Assembly: GCF_030268225.1 (NCBI RefSeq)
Contig: NZ_BSQG01000001.1
Coordinates: 1,043,299-1,107,298, forward strand
DNA from: Nocardiopsis ansamitocini
GTDB taxonomy: Bacteria > Actinomycetota > Actinomycetes > Streptosporangiales > Streptosporangiaceae
DNA length: 64,000 nucleotides
Reading direction: 5' to 3'
Shown here: piece by piece, positions 35,548-43,721 of the stretch
Position numbering within the stretch: position 1 is the first letter of the stretch
Layout of the letters: the number at the start of each line of letters is the position of its first letter
Position numbers and translations under genes: made by a program
The notes under the pieces: generated by a model
What the model was told of the DNA's origin: nothing
The model's input: the letters and a program-made list of their open reading frames with translations, nothing else
The model's database searches: none

Positions 35548-36654
35548 TCAGTCCTCCAGCGGAACGCGCAATAGGCGGTCGTCGTCCTCCGCGGCGACAC
35601 CCCGGCCGTCGTGGTTGCTGGTGCTGACCCAGACGGCCGCGCCACCGGGCTCGGCGGCAACTGCGCGCAGACGCCCGTACTCCCCCACGTACAGCGCCTC
35701 GGGCTCCAGTACCGGGGCGTCCTCGTCCCCGGTCAACGGCACCCGCCACAGTCGCTCGCCTCGCAGGGCCGCGACCCACAGCGATCCGTCCGCCACCGCC
35801 ACTCCGCTGGGGGACGCCTCCTCCGTACTCCAGGTGACGATGGGGTCGACGTAGTCGTCGCCCCCGCCCGTCCCTTCGACCTCGGGCCAGCCGTAGTTGG
35901 CGCCGGGCTGGATCATGTTGACTTCGTCGAAGGTGTTCTGGCCGAATTCGACCCCGAACAGCTGTCCGTCCTCGTCCCAGGCCAGCCCCTGCACATTGCG
36001 GTGACCGTAGCTGTAGACCAGATTGTCGAACGGGTTGCCCTCGGCCGGCTCGCCCTCCGGGGTCATGCGCAGGATCTTTCCCGCGGGGGAATCGATGTCC
36101 TGCGAGCGTTCCGGGCTCCCGGCGTCGCCGGTACCCGCGTAGAGCATCCCGTCCGGGCCGAAAGCGATCCGGCCGCCATTGTGCGTACTGGCCTTGGGGA
36201 TTTTGTCGACGACCACCTCCGCGGCTCCCAGTCCTTCGGCCCGGTCGTAGTCCATGCGCACGATGCGGTTGTCGTCGTCGGTCGTGAAGTAGGCGTAGAC
36301 CGCGGAGTCGGAGGCGAAATCCGGGGAGATCGCCAGCCCCAGCAGCCCTCCCTCGCCACCGGAAGCAACCCCCTCGACAACACCGGCCTCCTCGGTGTCT
36401 TTGCCGGGCTCGACCCGGACGACCCGCCCGGAGTCGCGCTCGGAGACCAGGGCGGCGCCATCGGGCAGGAACGCGATATCCCAGGGGGTACGCAATCCCG
36501 TGGCCACGTTCTCGGGTTCCCCTGGCGGCAGCGAACGGCCCTCGGCACCTTCCGGCTGCCGAGCCGGATCGCCGACCTCGGCCGGTCCTCCGGCACACCC
36601 GGAGGCCGCCAGCACCAACGCGGCTGCTCCGGCGACCGTCGATCTCATCCGCAT
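35548..36654 (-). CDS. PQQ-dependent sugar dehydrogenase-type lipoprotein (glucose/sorbosone dehydrogenase family)
   Basis: This 368-residue lipoprotein has a signal peptide ending LVLAASGCAG. A six-bladed propeller of the GDH-B/Yli type follows, with VATGLRTPWDIAFLPDG, RVVRVEPGKDT, EGGLLGLAISPDFASD, the conserved HNGGRIAFGPDGMLYAGTGD and YSYGHRNVQGLAWDEDG, GVEFGQNTFDEVNMIQPGAN and NYGWPEVEGTG. Relatives oxidise aldose sugars with PQQ. The His and substrate-loop motifs are present, but PQQ use is not proven. The ATG at 36654 follows GGAGG by six bases; a GTG two codons earlier overlaps that site. Confidence 0.86.
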   Translation of the reverse strand: MRMRSTVAGAAALVLAASGCAGGPAEVGDPARQPEGAEGRSLPPGEPENVATGLRTPWDIAFLPDGAALVSERDSGRVVRVEPGKDTEEAGVVEGVASGGEGGLLGLAISPDFASDSAVYAYFTTDDDNRIVRMDYDRAEGLGAAEVVVDKIPKASTHNGGRIAFGPDGMLYAGTGDAGSPERSQDIDSPAGKILRMTPEGEPAEGNPFDNLVYSYGHRNVQGLAWDEDGQLFGVEFGQNTFDEVNMIQPGANYGWPEVEGTGGGDDYVDPIVTWSTEEASPSGVAVADGSLWVAALRGERLWRVPLTGDEDAPVLEPEALYVGEYGRLRAVAAEPGGAAVWVSTSNHDGRGVAAEDDDRLLRVPLED

Positions 36655-36820
36655 GCGCACCCTCCGTGTCGGTCACTCGGTTCGCCCTCGGCCTCCCCCG
36701 CCCATCGGCTTTCACACCTGGGACGGGATGCACCGCCGGCAAGGACGACCGGGAAGCACATCGGGCTCGGTACACGGGACCGCTGTCGAAACGACGGGTG
36801 GGCAGGAGCGGGGAAAACAA

Positions 36821-36856
36821 GAGGAGCGCCGCACCTGTGCAGGTGCGACGCTCCTC
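36821..36856 (-). terminator. Terminator of the first tRNA-Glu gene
   Basis: Very stable hairpin: GAGGAGCG.CGCACCTG pairing with CAGGTGCG.CGCTCCTC (one internal mismatch). On the minus strand it is followed by TTGTTTTCCCC. It starts 5 bases past the tRNA end. Confidence 0.85.
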
Positions 36857-36860
36857 TTTG

Positions 36861-36936
36861 TGGTACCCCCGACCGGATTTGAACCGGCGTTACCGCCTTG
36901 AGAGGGCGGCGTCCTAGGCCGCTAGACGACGGGGGC
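36861..36936 (-). tRNA. tRNA-Glu (CTC), copy 1
   Basis: Read on the minus strand, 76 bases including an encoded CCA give a complete cloverleaf: acceptor GCCCCCG/CGGGGGT, D-arm TCTAGCGGCCTAGGA, anticodon stem CCGCC/GGCGG with loop CTCTCAA (anticodon CTC), and T-loop TTCAAATC. It decodes GAG. An identical copy lies 120 bases upstream. Confidence 0.96.
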
Positions 36937-37021
36937 CTTGGACTGCTTCGGGACTTATGCTACCCGAATCGGGAAGGCGACTTGTCCCATTGTGAAGGCG
37001 AACCCCACGGCTCGACTCCGA

Positions 37022-37050
37022 GAAAAAAGCTCCCACCGAAGTGGAAGCTG
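37022..37050 (-). terminator. Terminator of the second tRNA-Glu gene
   Basis: On the minus strand AGCTTCCAC, tetraloop TTCG, GTGGGAGCT, then TTTTTT: a textbook Rho-independent terminator (one mismatch) starting 7 bases after the tRNA. Confidence 0.92.
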
Positions 37051-37056
37051 TTTTCT

Positions 37057-37132
37057 TGGTACCCCCGACCGGATTTGAACCGGCGTTACCGCCTTGAGAG
37101 GGCGGCGTCCTAGGCCGCTAGACGACGGGGGC
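37057..37132 (-). tRNA. tRNA-Glu (CTC), copy 2
   Basis: This copy is identical base for base to the one at 36861-36936, including the encoded CCA. The match extends about 11 bases further upstream (CCTTGGACTGCT on the plus strand), so the copies arose by tandem duplication. Unlike most clustered tRNAs, each has its own terminator. Confidence 0.96.
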
Positions 37133-37200
37133 CTTGGACTGCTATTCGCAGTAGAGTTGGAGACCAACTCGGTGCGGGTTTTCGTGAGAGAAACCCGACG

Positions 37201-37272
37201 CTGGGGTACCAGGACTCGAACCTAGACTAACTGAACCAGAATCAGTCGTGCTGCCGATTACACCATACCCCA
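37201..37272 (-). tRNA. tRNA-Gln (CTG)
   Basis: 72 bases on the minus strand: acceptor TGGGGTA/TACCCCA with discriminator G, anticodon arm ACTGA-TTCTGGT-TCAGT (anticodon CTG) and T-loop TTCGAGT. CCA is not encoded. It decodes CAG. It lies upstream of the two tRNA-Glu genes and just downstream of gltX, which encodes glutamyl-tRNA synthetase. Confidence 0.95.
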
Positions 37273-37372
37273 GTGCTCTTAGGGGGACGTTGCCCTTTGG
37301 CTCTGTTCCCCTCGGCGCAGGAATAACTCTAGCGGACATCCGGAGTGCTCGCGAACGGGTTGACCGGCGGCC

Positions 37373-37409
37373 GGGAGTGGGGCGCCGAACGAGTCCGCGC
37401 CCCACTCCC
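37373..37409 (-). terminator. Terminator after gltX
   Basis: GGGAGTGGGGCGC pairs perfectly (13 bp) with GCGCCCCACTCCC across an 11-base loop, 8 bases past the gltX stop. Confidence 0.82.
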
Positions 37410-37416
37410 GAGCCGT

Positions 37417-38844
37417 TTAAGCGCCGATACTCTCCGCCTTGGCCAGGGCTGCGCGCAACCGCTCCTGAACACGGGCACGGCCCAGTAGCTGCAGCGACTC
37501 GAACAGCGGAAGTCCAACGGTGCGGCCGGTGACCGCCACCCGGATCGGGGCCTGCGCCTTTCCGAGCTTGAGTCCGAGGCCGGTCCCGACCTCTTCCAGC
37601 GCGGCCTTGAGCGCTTCGGGCTCCCAGACGAGGCCGTCGTCGGAGAAGCGCTCGATCGCCGCAGCCAGCATCTCCTTGCCCACGCCGGGTTTCATCGCCT
37701 TGTTCCAGCTCTGCTCGTCCTCGACCGGAGCGTCCAGGAAGAGGAAGTCGACGTTGGCCACAATCTCCCCGAGCACCGCGATCCGGCTCTGAGCCAACGG
37801 CGCGATGGCGTCAAAGGCAGCGGCATCGAAGTTGGCCGCCGGCCACGGGGCCTTGTCCGGGCCCAGCCACGGCGCGCAGCGCGCGACGAACTCCTCCGGT
37901 TCGAGGGCGCGGATGTATTCGCCGTTGAACGCCCGCAGCTTCTTCTCGTCGAAGAAGGCACTGGAGCTGTTGACATCCTCCAGCCGGAACAGCGGCTGCA
38001 TCTGGTCGAACGGCATGATCTCGCGGTCGTCGCCCGGCGCCCAGCCCAGCAGCATCAGGTAATTGACCATGGCCTCGGGCAGGTAGCCCTCCTCCAGGTA
38101 CATCTCCAGCGAGACCTTGTCCCGACGCTTGGACAGCTTCTGCCGCTTCTCGTTGACGATGACCGGCAGGTGGGCCCACACCGGTGGCGTGTGCCCCAGC
38201 GCCTCCCACAGCAGTTGCTGCTTGGGGGTGTTGGACAGGTGCTCCTCACCCCGGATCACGTGGGTGACGCCCTGGGTGATGTCATCGGCCACGTTGGCGA
38301 GGACGAACAGCGGGGAGCCGTCTCCGCGCGCGATCACGAAGTCCTCGATCGCGGAGTTGGGGAACTCCACGTCACCGCGGATCGTGTCGCGCACCACCGT
38401 CACGCCGTCGTCAGGGGCACGGAACCGCAGTGCCCGGCCGGGGGCCCAGTCGAGGCCGGCGTCACGGTGACGCCGGTCGTAACGCGCCCCGGTGGGCGCG
38501 TCGTCGCCTTCGACCCCCTTGGCCTCCTCGTAGTAGGCGTTCCCGCCCTTGAAGAGCCGCTCGCACAGCTCACGGTGGGCGTCGGCCAGCTGCGACTGGT
38601 AGTAGGGCCCTTCGAAGTGCGGGTCCTCCTCGTTGATCCCCAGCGCGGACAGGGCGCGCAGGATGCCCTCGGTCCACTCCGGTTTGTTGCGCGCGGCGTC
38701 GGTGTCCTCGATGCGCAGGACGAACTTGCCGTCGGGCTGCTGGCGGGCGATCGCCCAGTTGAACAGCGCTGAGCGCGCCCCGCCGACGTGGAACATGCCG
38801 GTGGGCGAGGGCGCGAAGCGTACACGGATCGGATTATCAGACAC
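37417..38844 (-). CDS. gltX: Glutamyl-tRNA synthetase
   Basis: This 475-residue class-I aminoacyl-tRNA synthetase has the HIGH-type motif [34 protein letters not shown], and the KMSKS-equivalent [10 protein letters not shown]. The C-terminal half is the helical anticodon-binding part. As GatB is also encoded here (60329-61879), the enzyme is probably non-discriminating and also charges tRNA-Gln with Glu. The ATG at 38844 gives the usual N-terminus. Confidence 0.97.
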   Translation of the reverse strand: MSDNPIRVRFAPSPTGMFHVGGARSALFNWAIARQQPDGKFVLRIEDTDAARNKPEWTEGILRALSALGINEEDPHFEGPYYQSQLADAHRELCERLFKGGNAYYEEAKGVEGDDAPTGARYDRRHRDAGLDWAPGRALRFRAPDDGVTVVRDTIRGDVEFPNSAIEDFVIARGDGSPLFVLANVADDITQGVTHVIRGEEHLSNTPKQQLLWEALGHTPPVWAHLPVIVNEKRQKLSKRRDKVSLEMYLEEGYLPEAMVNYLMLLGWAPGDDREIMPFDQMQPLFRLEDVNSSSAFFDEKKLRAFNGEYIRALEPEEFVARCAPWLGPDKAPWPAANFDAAAFDAIAPLAQSRIAVLGEIVANVDFLFLDAPVEDEQSWNKAMKPGVGKEMLAAAIERFSDDGLVWEPEALKAALEEVGTGLGLKLGKAQAPIRVAVTGRTVGLPLFESLQLLGRARVQERLRAALAKAESIGA

Positions 38845-40018
38845 CCGGCCAGCCTATCGGGGGTGCGCGGGGCAGGGGGGTGAGCCGGTCGGGCCGTATC
38901 GGTCGAGGCGACGGCCCCTTCGGCGGGCGGCCCGGCGAGGGGAAACGACCCGGGGCCACCGGGTTCCCCGCACTCGACCGGTCACGACGGGCAGACTGCG
39001 AATCGCCCTCGAACAGGGGTTCCGGGAAGGCCGTCCCCGTCGCCACGAGGGACACGCCGGCCGTGTCGTCCGACCGGGCTGGGCGGCTTCCGCATGGCGG
39101 CCCCTCCCGCTCGGCGCGAGGCTCCGGCCAGTACCGGCCGGTGGGGATTTCACATCCCCCGCCACGCGAAAGAGGATGAATACGCGACCTCCTTGCCGGG
39201 CCGAGAACGCATGGACGACAGAGGAGTTCGTCCCGGCTCGTCGGCGCGGCACCGCCGGGCAGGAAAGAAAAACCCATGGGCCCACGGGCAATCCGTCGAC
39301 GGGGAAAGCACTGCCGGCACCATCCGGACCATCGAGGCTCTTCCGGATCTACAGCGCGAACGGAAATGGATTCTCAAAAGGACCTCAGCGGCCCGTCTGC
39401 CTCAGACAACCCCCTCGAACTGTGCGAACGCAAGGGGAAGCATCTCGGACCAATGCGGAGATCCTGCGGATCGGCGCCCCGAGGATAACCAAGGAGAAGA
39501 AATTCGCCGTGGAATCGGCAAAGAAATCCAAAGCCTTGTTCCAGGCTCAAGAAGAAGGCGGTCGGGCAATTACCGTTTCGACCACGAAGAACAACAGGAA
39601 AAACAGGTTGTGCGGCTCACGAAAACACGAACGGCCGGACTCCGGGCGCTGTCCGACTGGCGGCCTCGCTGTCGCACGGTCACGTGGAAAGGGGTTCGAC
39701 GCACCGTTCATCGACGACGTCGCCCCTGCGAATACGCCGGAGCGCCGAAGTCCTCCACCGCACGGCCGCAGAACGGAACCCAGGCACAGGACGAGGGGAA
39801 AGAGGGGCAGTCCCCCGAACACCCGGCACGTGCACAACCTGCGTCCGCGTTCCCGGGTGGGGCGCCTTCTCGCACGCCCACCGGCACGGCCGCCGTCGGC
39901 GGGGCGGCCCACAGCCGGTCGGCGGGAGAAGCTCCCCCGCCGACCGCCGACCCCGGCACCACCCGCTGGTCCTGGCGGAGGACGCACGAGCGGGGCCTCA
40001 TCGGTCCCGGTCCCCGCC
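38845..40018. other. Gene-poor 1.2-kb stretch, A-richer in its middle, no secure gene
   Basis: Long open frames here show no family motifs, and their composition looks like antisense or random high-GC reading. From about 39330 to 39640 the sequence is A-rich, unlike its surroundings. A GTG at 39509 has AAGGAG 15 bases upstream and opens with a Lys-rich peptide (VESAKKSKALFQAQEEGG), but after about 40 codons the frame loses coding character. It could be a decayed gene or foreign remnant. A strong hairpin lies at 39916-39946. Confidence 0.5.
39916..39946 (-). terminator. Hairpin, candidate terminator after the FAH-family gene
   Basis: CGGTCGGCGGG pairs perfectly with CCCGCCGACCG across a 9-base loop. 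It lies 73 bases past the stop of the minus-strand hydrolase gene; there is no U-run. Confidence 0.5.
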
Positions 40019-40825
40019 TCAGTCCCGGGTGACGACGGGGTTAGTCAGCTCACCGATCCGCTCGACCGCGACGGTCATGCGCTGCCCGGCTTCGACCGGG
40101 CCGACCCCGGCCGGGGTGCCCGTGAGGATCACGTCGCCGGGAAGCAGGGTCATGAACGAACTGACGTAGGCGATGATCGCGGGAATGTCGTGGATCAGCT
40201 GAGTGGTGCTGCCGTCCTGGCGGACCTCGCCGTCCACGGTTGTGGTGATCCGAAGGTTGCCCGCCTCCTCCACGCTCAGGCCCGTCTCGATCCACGGCCC
40301 GAGCGGGCAGAAAGAGTCGAACCCCTTGGCGCGGGTCCACTGCTTGTCGGTCTTCTGCAGGTCACGGGCGGTGATGTCATTACCGATGGTGTAGCCGAAA
40401 ACGACGTCCTTGGCCCGCTCCCGGGGAACCTCCCGGCAGACCCGGCCGATGACGATGGCGAGTTCGCCCTCGTAGTCGACGCGTTTGGCAACGGCGGGGT
40501 AGAAGACCGGGTCGCCGGGACCGGCAACCGCCGTCGACGGCTTGAGGAAGACCACCGGCTCGTCGGTGGTCTCACCGGTGACGTCCTTCATCTCTGCGAC
40601 ATGGTCGGCGTAGTTCTTGCCGATGCACACGACCTTGCTCGGCAGGATCGGCGACAACAGCCGGACGTCCTCCAGCTTCAGGGGCTCACCGGTGAGCTTG
40701 ATCGGCCCGAGGAGCGGATGGCCGGCGATCCGGGAGACGAGCCGGTTCCCGTCCGCGTCCGTGTCGACCAGGCCGAAGGCGACCTCGCCTTGGTCGTCGA
40801 CGGTTGAGAATCTTGCGATGCGCAC
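40019..40825 (-). CDS. Fumarylacetoacetate hydrolase family protein
   Basis: This 268-residue protein starts from a GTG at 40825 (MRIARFSTVDDQGEVAFGL) with GTGAGG upstream. It has the FAH-family core: CIGKNYADHVAEM, EPVVFLKPSTAVAGPGDPV, KRVDYEGELAIVIGR (metal ligands), FGYTIGNDITARDLQ, KGFDSFCPLGPW and VILTGTPAGVGPV. Members cleave C-C bonds or act as isomerases, hydratases or oxaloacetate decarboxylases in aromatic or keto-acid catabolism. The exact reaction is not readable. Its placement near gltX recurs in actinobacteria. Confidence 0.88.
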   Translation of the reverse strand: MRIARFSTVDDQGEVAFGLVDTDADGNRLVSRIAGHPLLGPIKLTGEPLKLEDVRLLSPILPSKVVCIGKNYADHVAEMKDVTGETTDEPVVFLKPSTAVAGPGDPVFYPAVAKRVDYEGELAIVIGRVCREVPRERAKDVVFGYTIGNDITARDLQKTDKQWTRAKGFDSFCPLGPWIETGLSVEEAGNLRITTTVDGEVRQDGSTTQLIHDIPAIIAYVSSFMTLLPGDVILTGTPAGVGPVEAGQRMTVAVERIGELTNPVVTRD

Positions 40826-41007
40826 GGCTGCCTCACCTTTGTCCAGCTGGGAACTTGCGCCGTCCAGGCTATCGATCCGGGTGACCGCCACCGGGCCCAC
40901 GGCTCCGATGAGGCCGTGCCGGGGCCGATTCGGCGGACGCGGGCAGCCCTGCCCTGCGGCGATCACCGTCTGCGCGGTTGACCCGGAAATCTCGATTTCA
41001 CAGAACG

Positions 41008-41036
41008 TTTACACCAGATCCCAAAATAGTTACTCT
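41008..41036 (+). promoter_or_regulatory. Probable cel6B promoter
   Basis: TTTACA (41008-41013) and TACTCT (41031-41036) are separated by exactly 17 bases. The first CelR box begins 4 bases after the -10 element, so a bound repressor would cover the transcription start. A long 5' leader of about 300 bases would follow. Confidence 0.5.
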
Positions 41037-41039
41037 CAT

Positions 41040-41053
41040 TGGGAGCGCTCCCG
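41040..41053 (+). promoter_or_regulatory. CelR-type operator, box 1
   Basis: TGGGAGCGCTCCCG matches the 14-bp CelR consensus TGGGAGCGCTCCCA of Thermobifida at 13 of 14 positions. CelR is a LacI-type repressor released by cellobiose and controls cellulase genes. It lies 287 bases upstream of the start codon. Confidence 0.88.
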
Positions 41054-41137
41054 TGACCCTCGTCACAGTGGTAGGACCACGAGGGTTTCGGTCAGGGGCC
41101 TCGCTGTCCGCAAAACTGAACCGGTTCACCAAAGCCC

Positions 41138-41167
41138 CCCGCATTTGGGAGCGCTCCCAAATGCGGG
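41138..41167 (+). promoter_or_regulatory. CelR-type operator, box 2, inside a 30-bp palindrome
   Basis: A perfect TGGGAGCGCTCCCA is at 41146-41159. The dyad extends by eight more base pairs on each side (CCCGCATT / AATGCGGG), making a perfect 30-bp palindrome. It is centred 106 bases downstream of box 1 and lies in the presumed leader, so it could act as a second repressor site, a looping partner or, in RNA, a hairpin. Confidence 0.9.
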
Positions 41168-41340
41168 CCGTCCGAACCTGACCCCGACCCTCCACCACGG
41201 AGACGGCCAGTGCTCCGCACGCTCCGTCCCTCTACAGCAGTCCGCCCACTCACAAATCCGCACACCGGTCGCACGGCAAACCGTTCGGCCCTCTGTTCTC
41301 TCCTTCCGACTGACCCCCCGAACACAAGGAAGAAATCGAG

Positions 41341-43140
41341 ATGAGCAAAAACCCCCGTACCGTGGACAGACGTTCATGGGTGCGACGCTGCACAGCAGCC
41401 GCTTCCGCTCTGGCACTCGGCGGCACCATGGTGGCCGTCACCTCGGCTCCCGCCGCGGCCGCGACCGGTTGTGCGGTCGACTACCAGGTCAACGACTGGG
41501 GCTCGGGCTTCACGGCGAACGTCTCCATCAAGAACCTGGGCGACCCGGTGAACAACTGGACCCTGGGCTGGAGCTTCGCGGGCAACCAGCAGGTGACGAA
41601 CCTGTGGAACGGTTCACACACCCAGTCCGGCGGGAACGTCAGCGTCTCCAACGCCGGCCACAACGCATCCATCGCCTCGAACGGCACCGTCACCTTCGGG
41701 TTCAACGGGTCCTACTCGGGCACCAACGCCAAACCGACCACGTTCTCGCTGAACGGCGTGGTCTGCAACGGGAGCACCGACCCGGGTGAGCCCGGTGAAC
41801 CGGGCGAGCCGGGCGAGCCGGGCGAGCCGGGCGAGCCGGGCGAGCCGGGCAACCCCGGGAATCCGGGAAACGGCGACCGCGTGGACAACCCCTACGTGGG
41901 CGCGGACGTCTACGTGAACCCGGTCTGGTCGGCCAACGCAGCCGGCGAGCCGGGGGGCGCTGCCGTCGCAAACGAGCCGACGGGCGTCTGGCTGGACCGC
42001 ATCAGCGCCATCGAGGGCAACAACAGTCCCACGACCGGCAACATGGGGTTGCGCGACCACCTCGACGAGGCGGTCGAGCAGGCCGGTGACGATCCCCTGG
42101 TGTTCCAGGTCGTCATCTACAACCTCCCCGGCCGCGACTGCTCCGCGCTTGCCTCCAACGGCGAACTCGGCCCGGAGGAACTGGACCGCTACGAGAGCGA
42201 ATACATCGATCCGATCGCCGAGATCATGGCGGACCCGGCATACGCCGACCTGCGGATCGTCACGACGATCGAGATCGACTCCCTGCCGAACCTGGTGACC
42301 AATGTCAGCGGCCGCCCGACCGCGGTCGACGAGTGCGACACGATGCTGGCCAACGGCAACTACGTCAACGGTGTGGGCTACGCCCTGGCCCAACTGGGCG
42401 CCATCCCCAACGTCTACAACTACATCGACGCCGGCCACCACGGCTGGATCGGCTGGGAGGACAACTTCGGTCCCTCCGCCGACATCTTCTACGAGGCCGC
42501 CAACGCCAACGGGGCCTCCCCCGACGACGTGCACGGCTTCATCGCCAACACGGCCAACTACTCGGCGCTGAAGGAAGACCACTTCGCCATCGGGCAGACC
42601 GTCAACGGCCAGCAGGTGCGCCAGTCGAGCTGGGTCGACTGGAACAACTACGTCGACGAGCTGTCCTTCGCCCAGGCCCTGCGCCAGGAGCTGGTCTCCA
42701 CCGGCTTCGACTCCGGCATCGGCATGCTGATCGACACCTCCCGCAACGGCTGGGGCGGCGCCGCCCGGCCCACCGGTCCCGGCCCGACGACCAGCGTCGA
42801 CGCCTACGTCGAAGGTGGGCGCTACGACCGCCGCATCCACCCCGGCAACTGGTGCAACCAGGCCGGCGCCGGCCTGGGCGAGCGTCCCACCGCGGCTCCC
42901 GAGCCCGGTATCGACGCCTACGTGTGGATGAAGCCCCCGGGCGAGTCCGACGGTTCCAGCTCCCTCATCGACAACGACGAGGGCAAGGGCTTCGACCGGA
43001 TGTGCGACCCCACCTACACCGGCAACCCGCGCAACAACAACCACATGAGCGGCGCCCTGGCCAACGCGCCGGTCTCCGGTCACTGGTTCCCGGCGCAGTT
43101 CCAGGAACTGCTGCGCAACGCCTACCCGCCCGTCTCCTAG
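41341..43140 (+). CDS. cel6B: Exocellulase, GH6 cellobiohydrolase with N-terminal CBM2 (Cel6B)
   Basis: This 599-residue secreted enzyme releases cellobiose from the non-reducing ends of cellulose. The signal peptide (about 1-40) has an RRSWVRRC basic region and ends SAPAAAA. CBM2 occupies residues about 41-142, with YQVNDWGSGFTANVSIKNLG and a terminal disulfide pair. A linker of (Pro-Gly-Glu/Asn) repeats (about 148-176) is encoded by near-identical 9-bp units. The GH6 domain follows, with VIYNLPGRDCSALASNGE (Asp266), TTIEIDSLPNLV (Asp313, the position of the family's catalytic acid), HHGWIGWEDNFGP, DTSRNGWGG and WMKPPGESDG. Layout and sequence match T. fusca Cel6B. Regulation: CelR boxes and a promoter upstream. 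Confidence 0.97.
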   Translation: MSKNPRTVDRRSWVRRCTAAASALALGGTMVAVTSAPAAAATGCAVDYQVNDWGSGFTANVSIKNLGDPVNNWTLGWSFAGNQQVTNLWNGSHTQSGGNVSVSNAGHNASIASNGTVTFGFNGSYSGTNAKPTTFSLNGVVCNGSTDPGEPGEPGEPGEPGEPGEPGEPGNPGNPGNGDRVDNPYVGADVYVNPVWSANAAGEPGGAAVANEPTGVWLDRISAIEGNNSPTTGNMGLRDHLDEAVEQAGDDPLVFQVVIYNLPGRDCSALASNGELGPEELDRYESEYIDPIAEIMADPAYADLRIVTTIEIDSLPNLVTNVSGRPTAVDECDTMLANGNYVNGVGYALAQLGAIPNVYNYIDAGHHGWIGWEDNFGPSADIFYEAANANGASPDDVHGFIANTANYSALKEDHFAIGQTVNGQQVRQSSWVDWNNYVDELSFAQALRQELVSTGFDSGIGMLIDTSRNGWGGAARPTGPGPTTSVDAYVEGGRYDRRIHPGNWCNQAGAGLGERPTAAPEPGIDAYVWMKPPGESDGSSSLIDNDEGKGFDRMCDPTYTGNPRNNNHMSGALANAPVSGHWFPAQFQELLRNAYPPVS

Positions 43141-43150
43141 CAGATCGGCC

Positions 43151-43183
43151 GGCGCCCGCCCACCTTCACGGTGGGCGGGCGCC
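43151..43183 (+). terminator. Terminator after cel6B
   Basis: GGCGCCCGCCCACC pairs with GGTGGGCGGGCGCC (14 bp, short loop TTCAC) starting 11 bases past the stop codon. Confidence 0.85.
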
Positions 43184-43273
43184 GCCGCGCGCGGCCCCCT
43201 CCCTCCAGAGAGGACCCCTTGCCGTGGTCTAGGTTGGCCGGTGTCCTACCTGTGAGCTCTGAGAGGTGACCGT

Positions 43274-43612
43274 ATGGCCGGCGTGGTCAAGTTCAACGTC
43301 CTGACCGTTCCCGAAGACGCGGGAAGGACCCTGGAGGAGCGGTTCGCCAAGCGGGCCGGGCTGGTGGAGGACCAGCCCGGTTTCGAAGAGTTCCAGCTCC
43401 TGCGGCCGGTGGAAGGCATCGACAAGTACCTCGTGTACACGCGCTGGCGCTCGGAGGAGGACTTCCAGAACTGGCTGAAGAGCCGATCGTTCCAGCAGGG
43501 CCATGCCGGCACGGCGAAGGACGCCGGCCAGGCCGGCCACGGCACGCCCGCGGCGACAGGCAGCGAGATCTGGGGGTTCGAAGTCGTCCAGCGGGTCACC
43601 GGCAAGGAGTAG
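43274..43612 (+). CDS. ABM-fold (antibiotic biosynthesis monooxygenase-like) protein
   Basis: This 112-residue protein has the dimeric alpha-beta barrel features: VVKFNVLTVPEDAGRTLEER, VEDQPGFEEFQLLRPVEG and DKYLVYTRWRSEEDFQNWL. An Ala/Gly/Thr-rich insert leads to a last strand (GSEIWGFEVVQRV). The fold includes haem-degrading (IsdG-like) and quinone-forming monooxygenases. Relation to haem is possible but no substrate can be read. The ATG at 43274 follows GAGAGGTG. It sits after the cel6B terminator and is probably an independent unit. Confidence 0.84.
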   Translation: MAGVVKFNVLTVPEDAGRTLEERFAKRAGLVEDQPGFEEFQLLRPVEGIDKYLVYTRWRSEEDFQNWLKSRSFQQGHAGTAKDAGQAGHGTPAATGSEIWGFEVVQRVTGKE

Positions 43613-43721
43613 CACCGGTTGGCGGAACCGCTCCACCGCCGACCACAGGATCGGGCGTGCGCGCGGCGGCGCCCGATCTGCGATGCTAGAGCGGTCCCCG
43701 ACCACGCAGAAAGGCCGCACT

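Noticed and set aside
38633-40807. Very long plus-strand open frame (724 codons) across gltX antisense, the gene-poor stretch and the FAH gene antisense
   Set aside because: It overlaps two well-supported genes on the other strand, has no family motif, and its composition is that of a GC-rich shadow frame.
41788-41870. Nine-base tandem repeats in cel6B as a possible CRISPR or mobile repeat
   Set aside because: They encode the Pro-Gly-Glu linker in frame and have no spacers, so they are ordinary linker-coding repeats.
41614-43083. 489-codon minus-strand frame antisense to cel6B
   Set aside because: The opposite strand is the recognised Cel6B enzyme; Gly/Val/Arg-rich antisense reading is expected from its codon bias.
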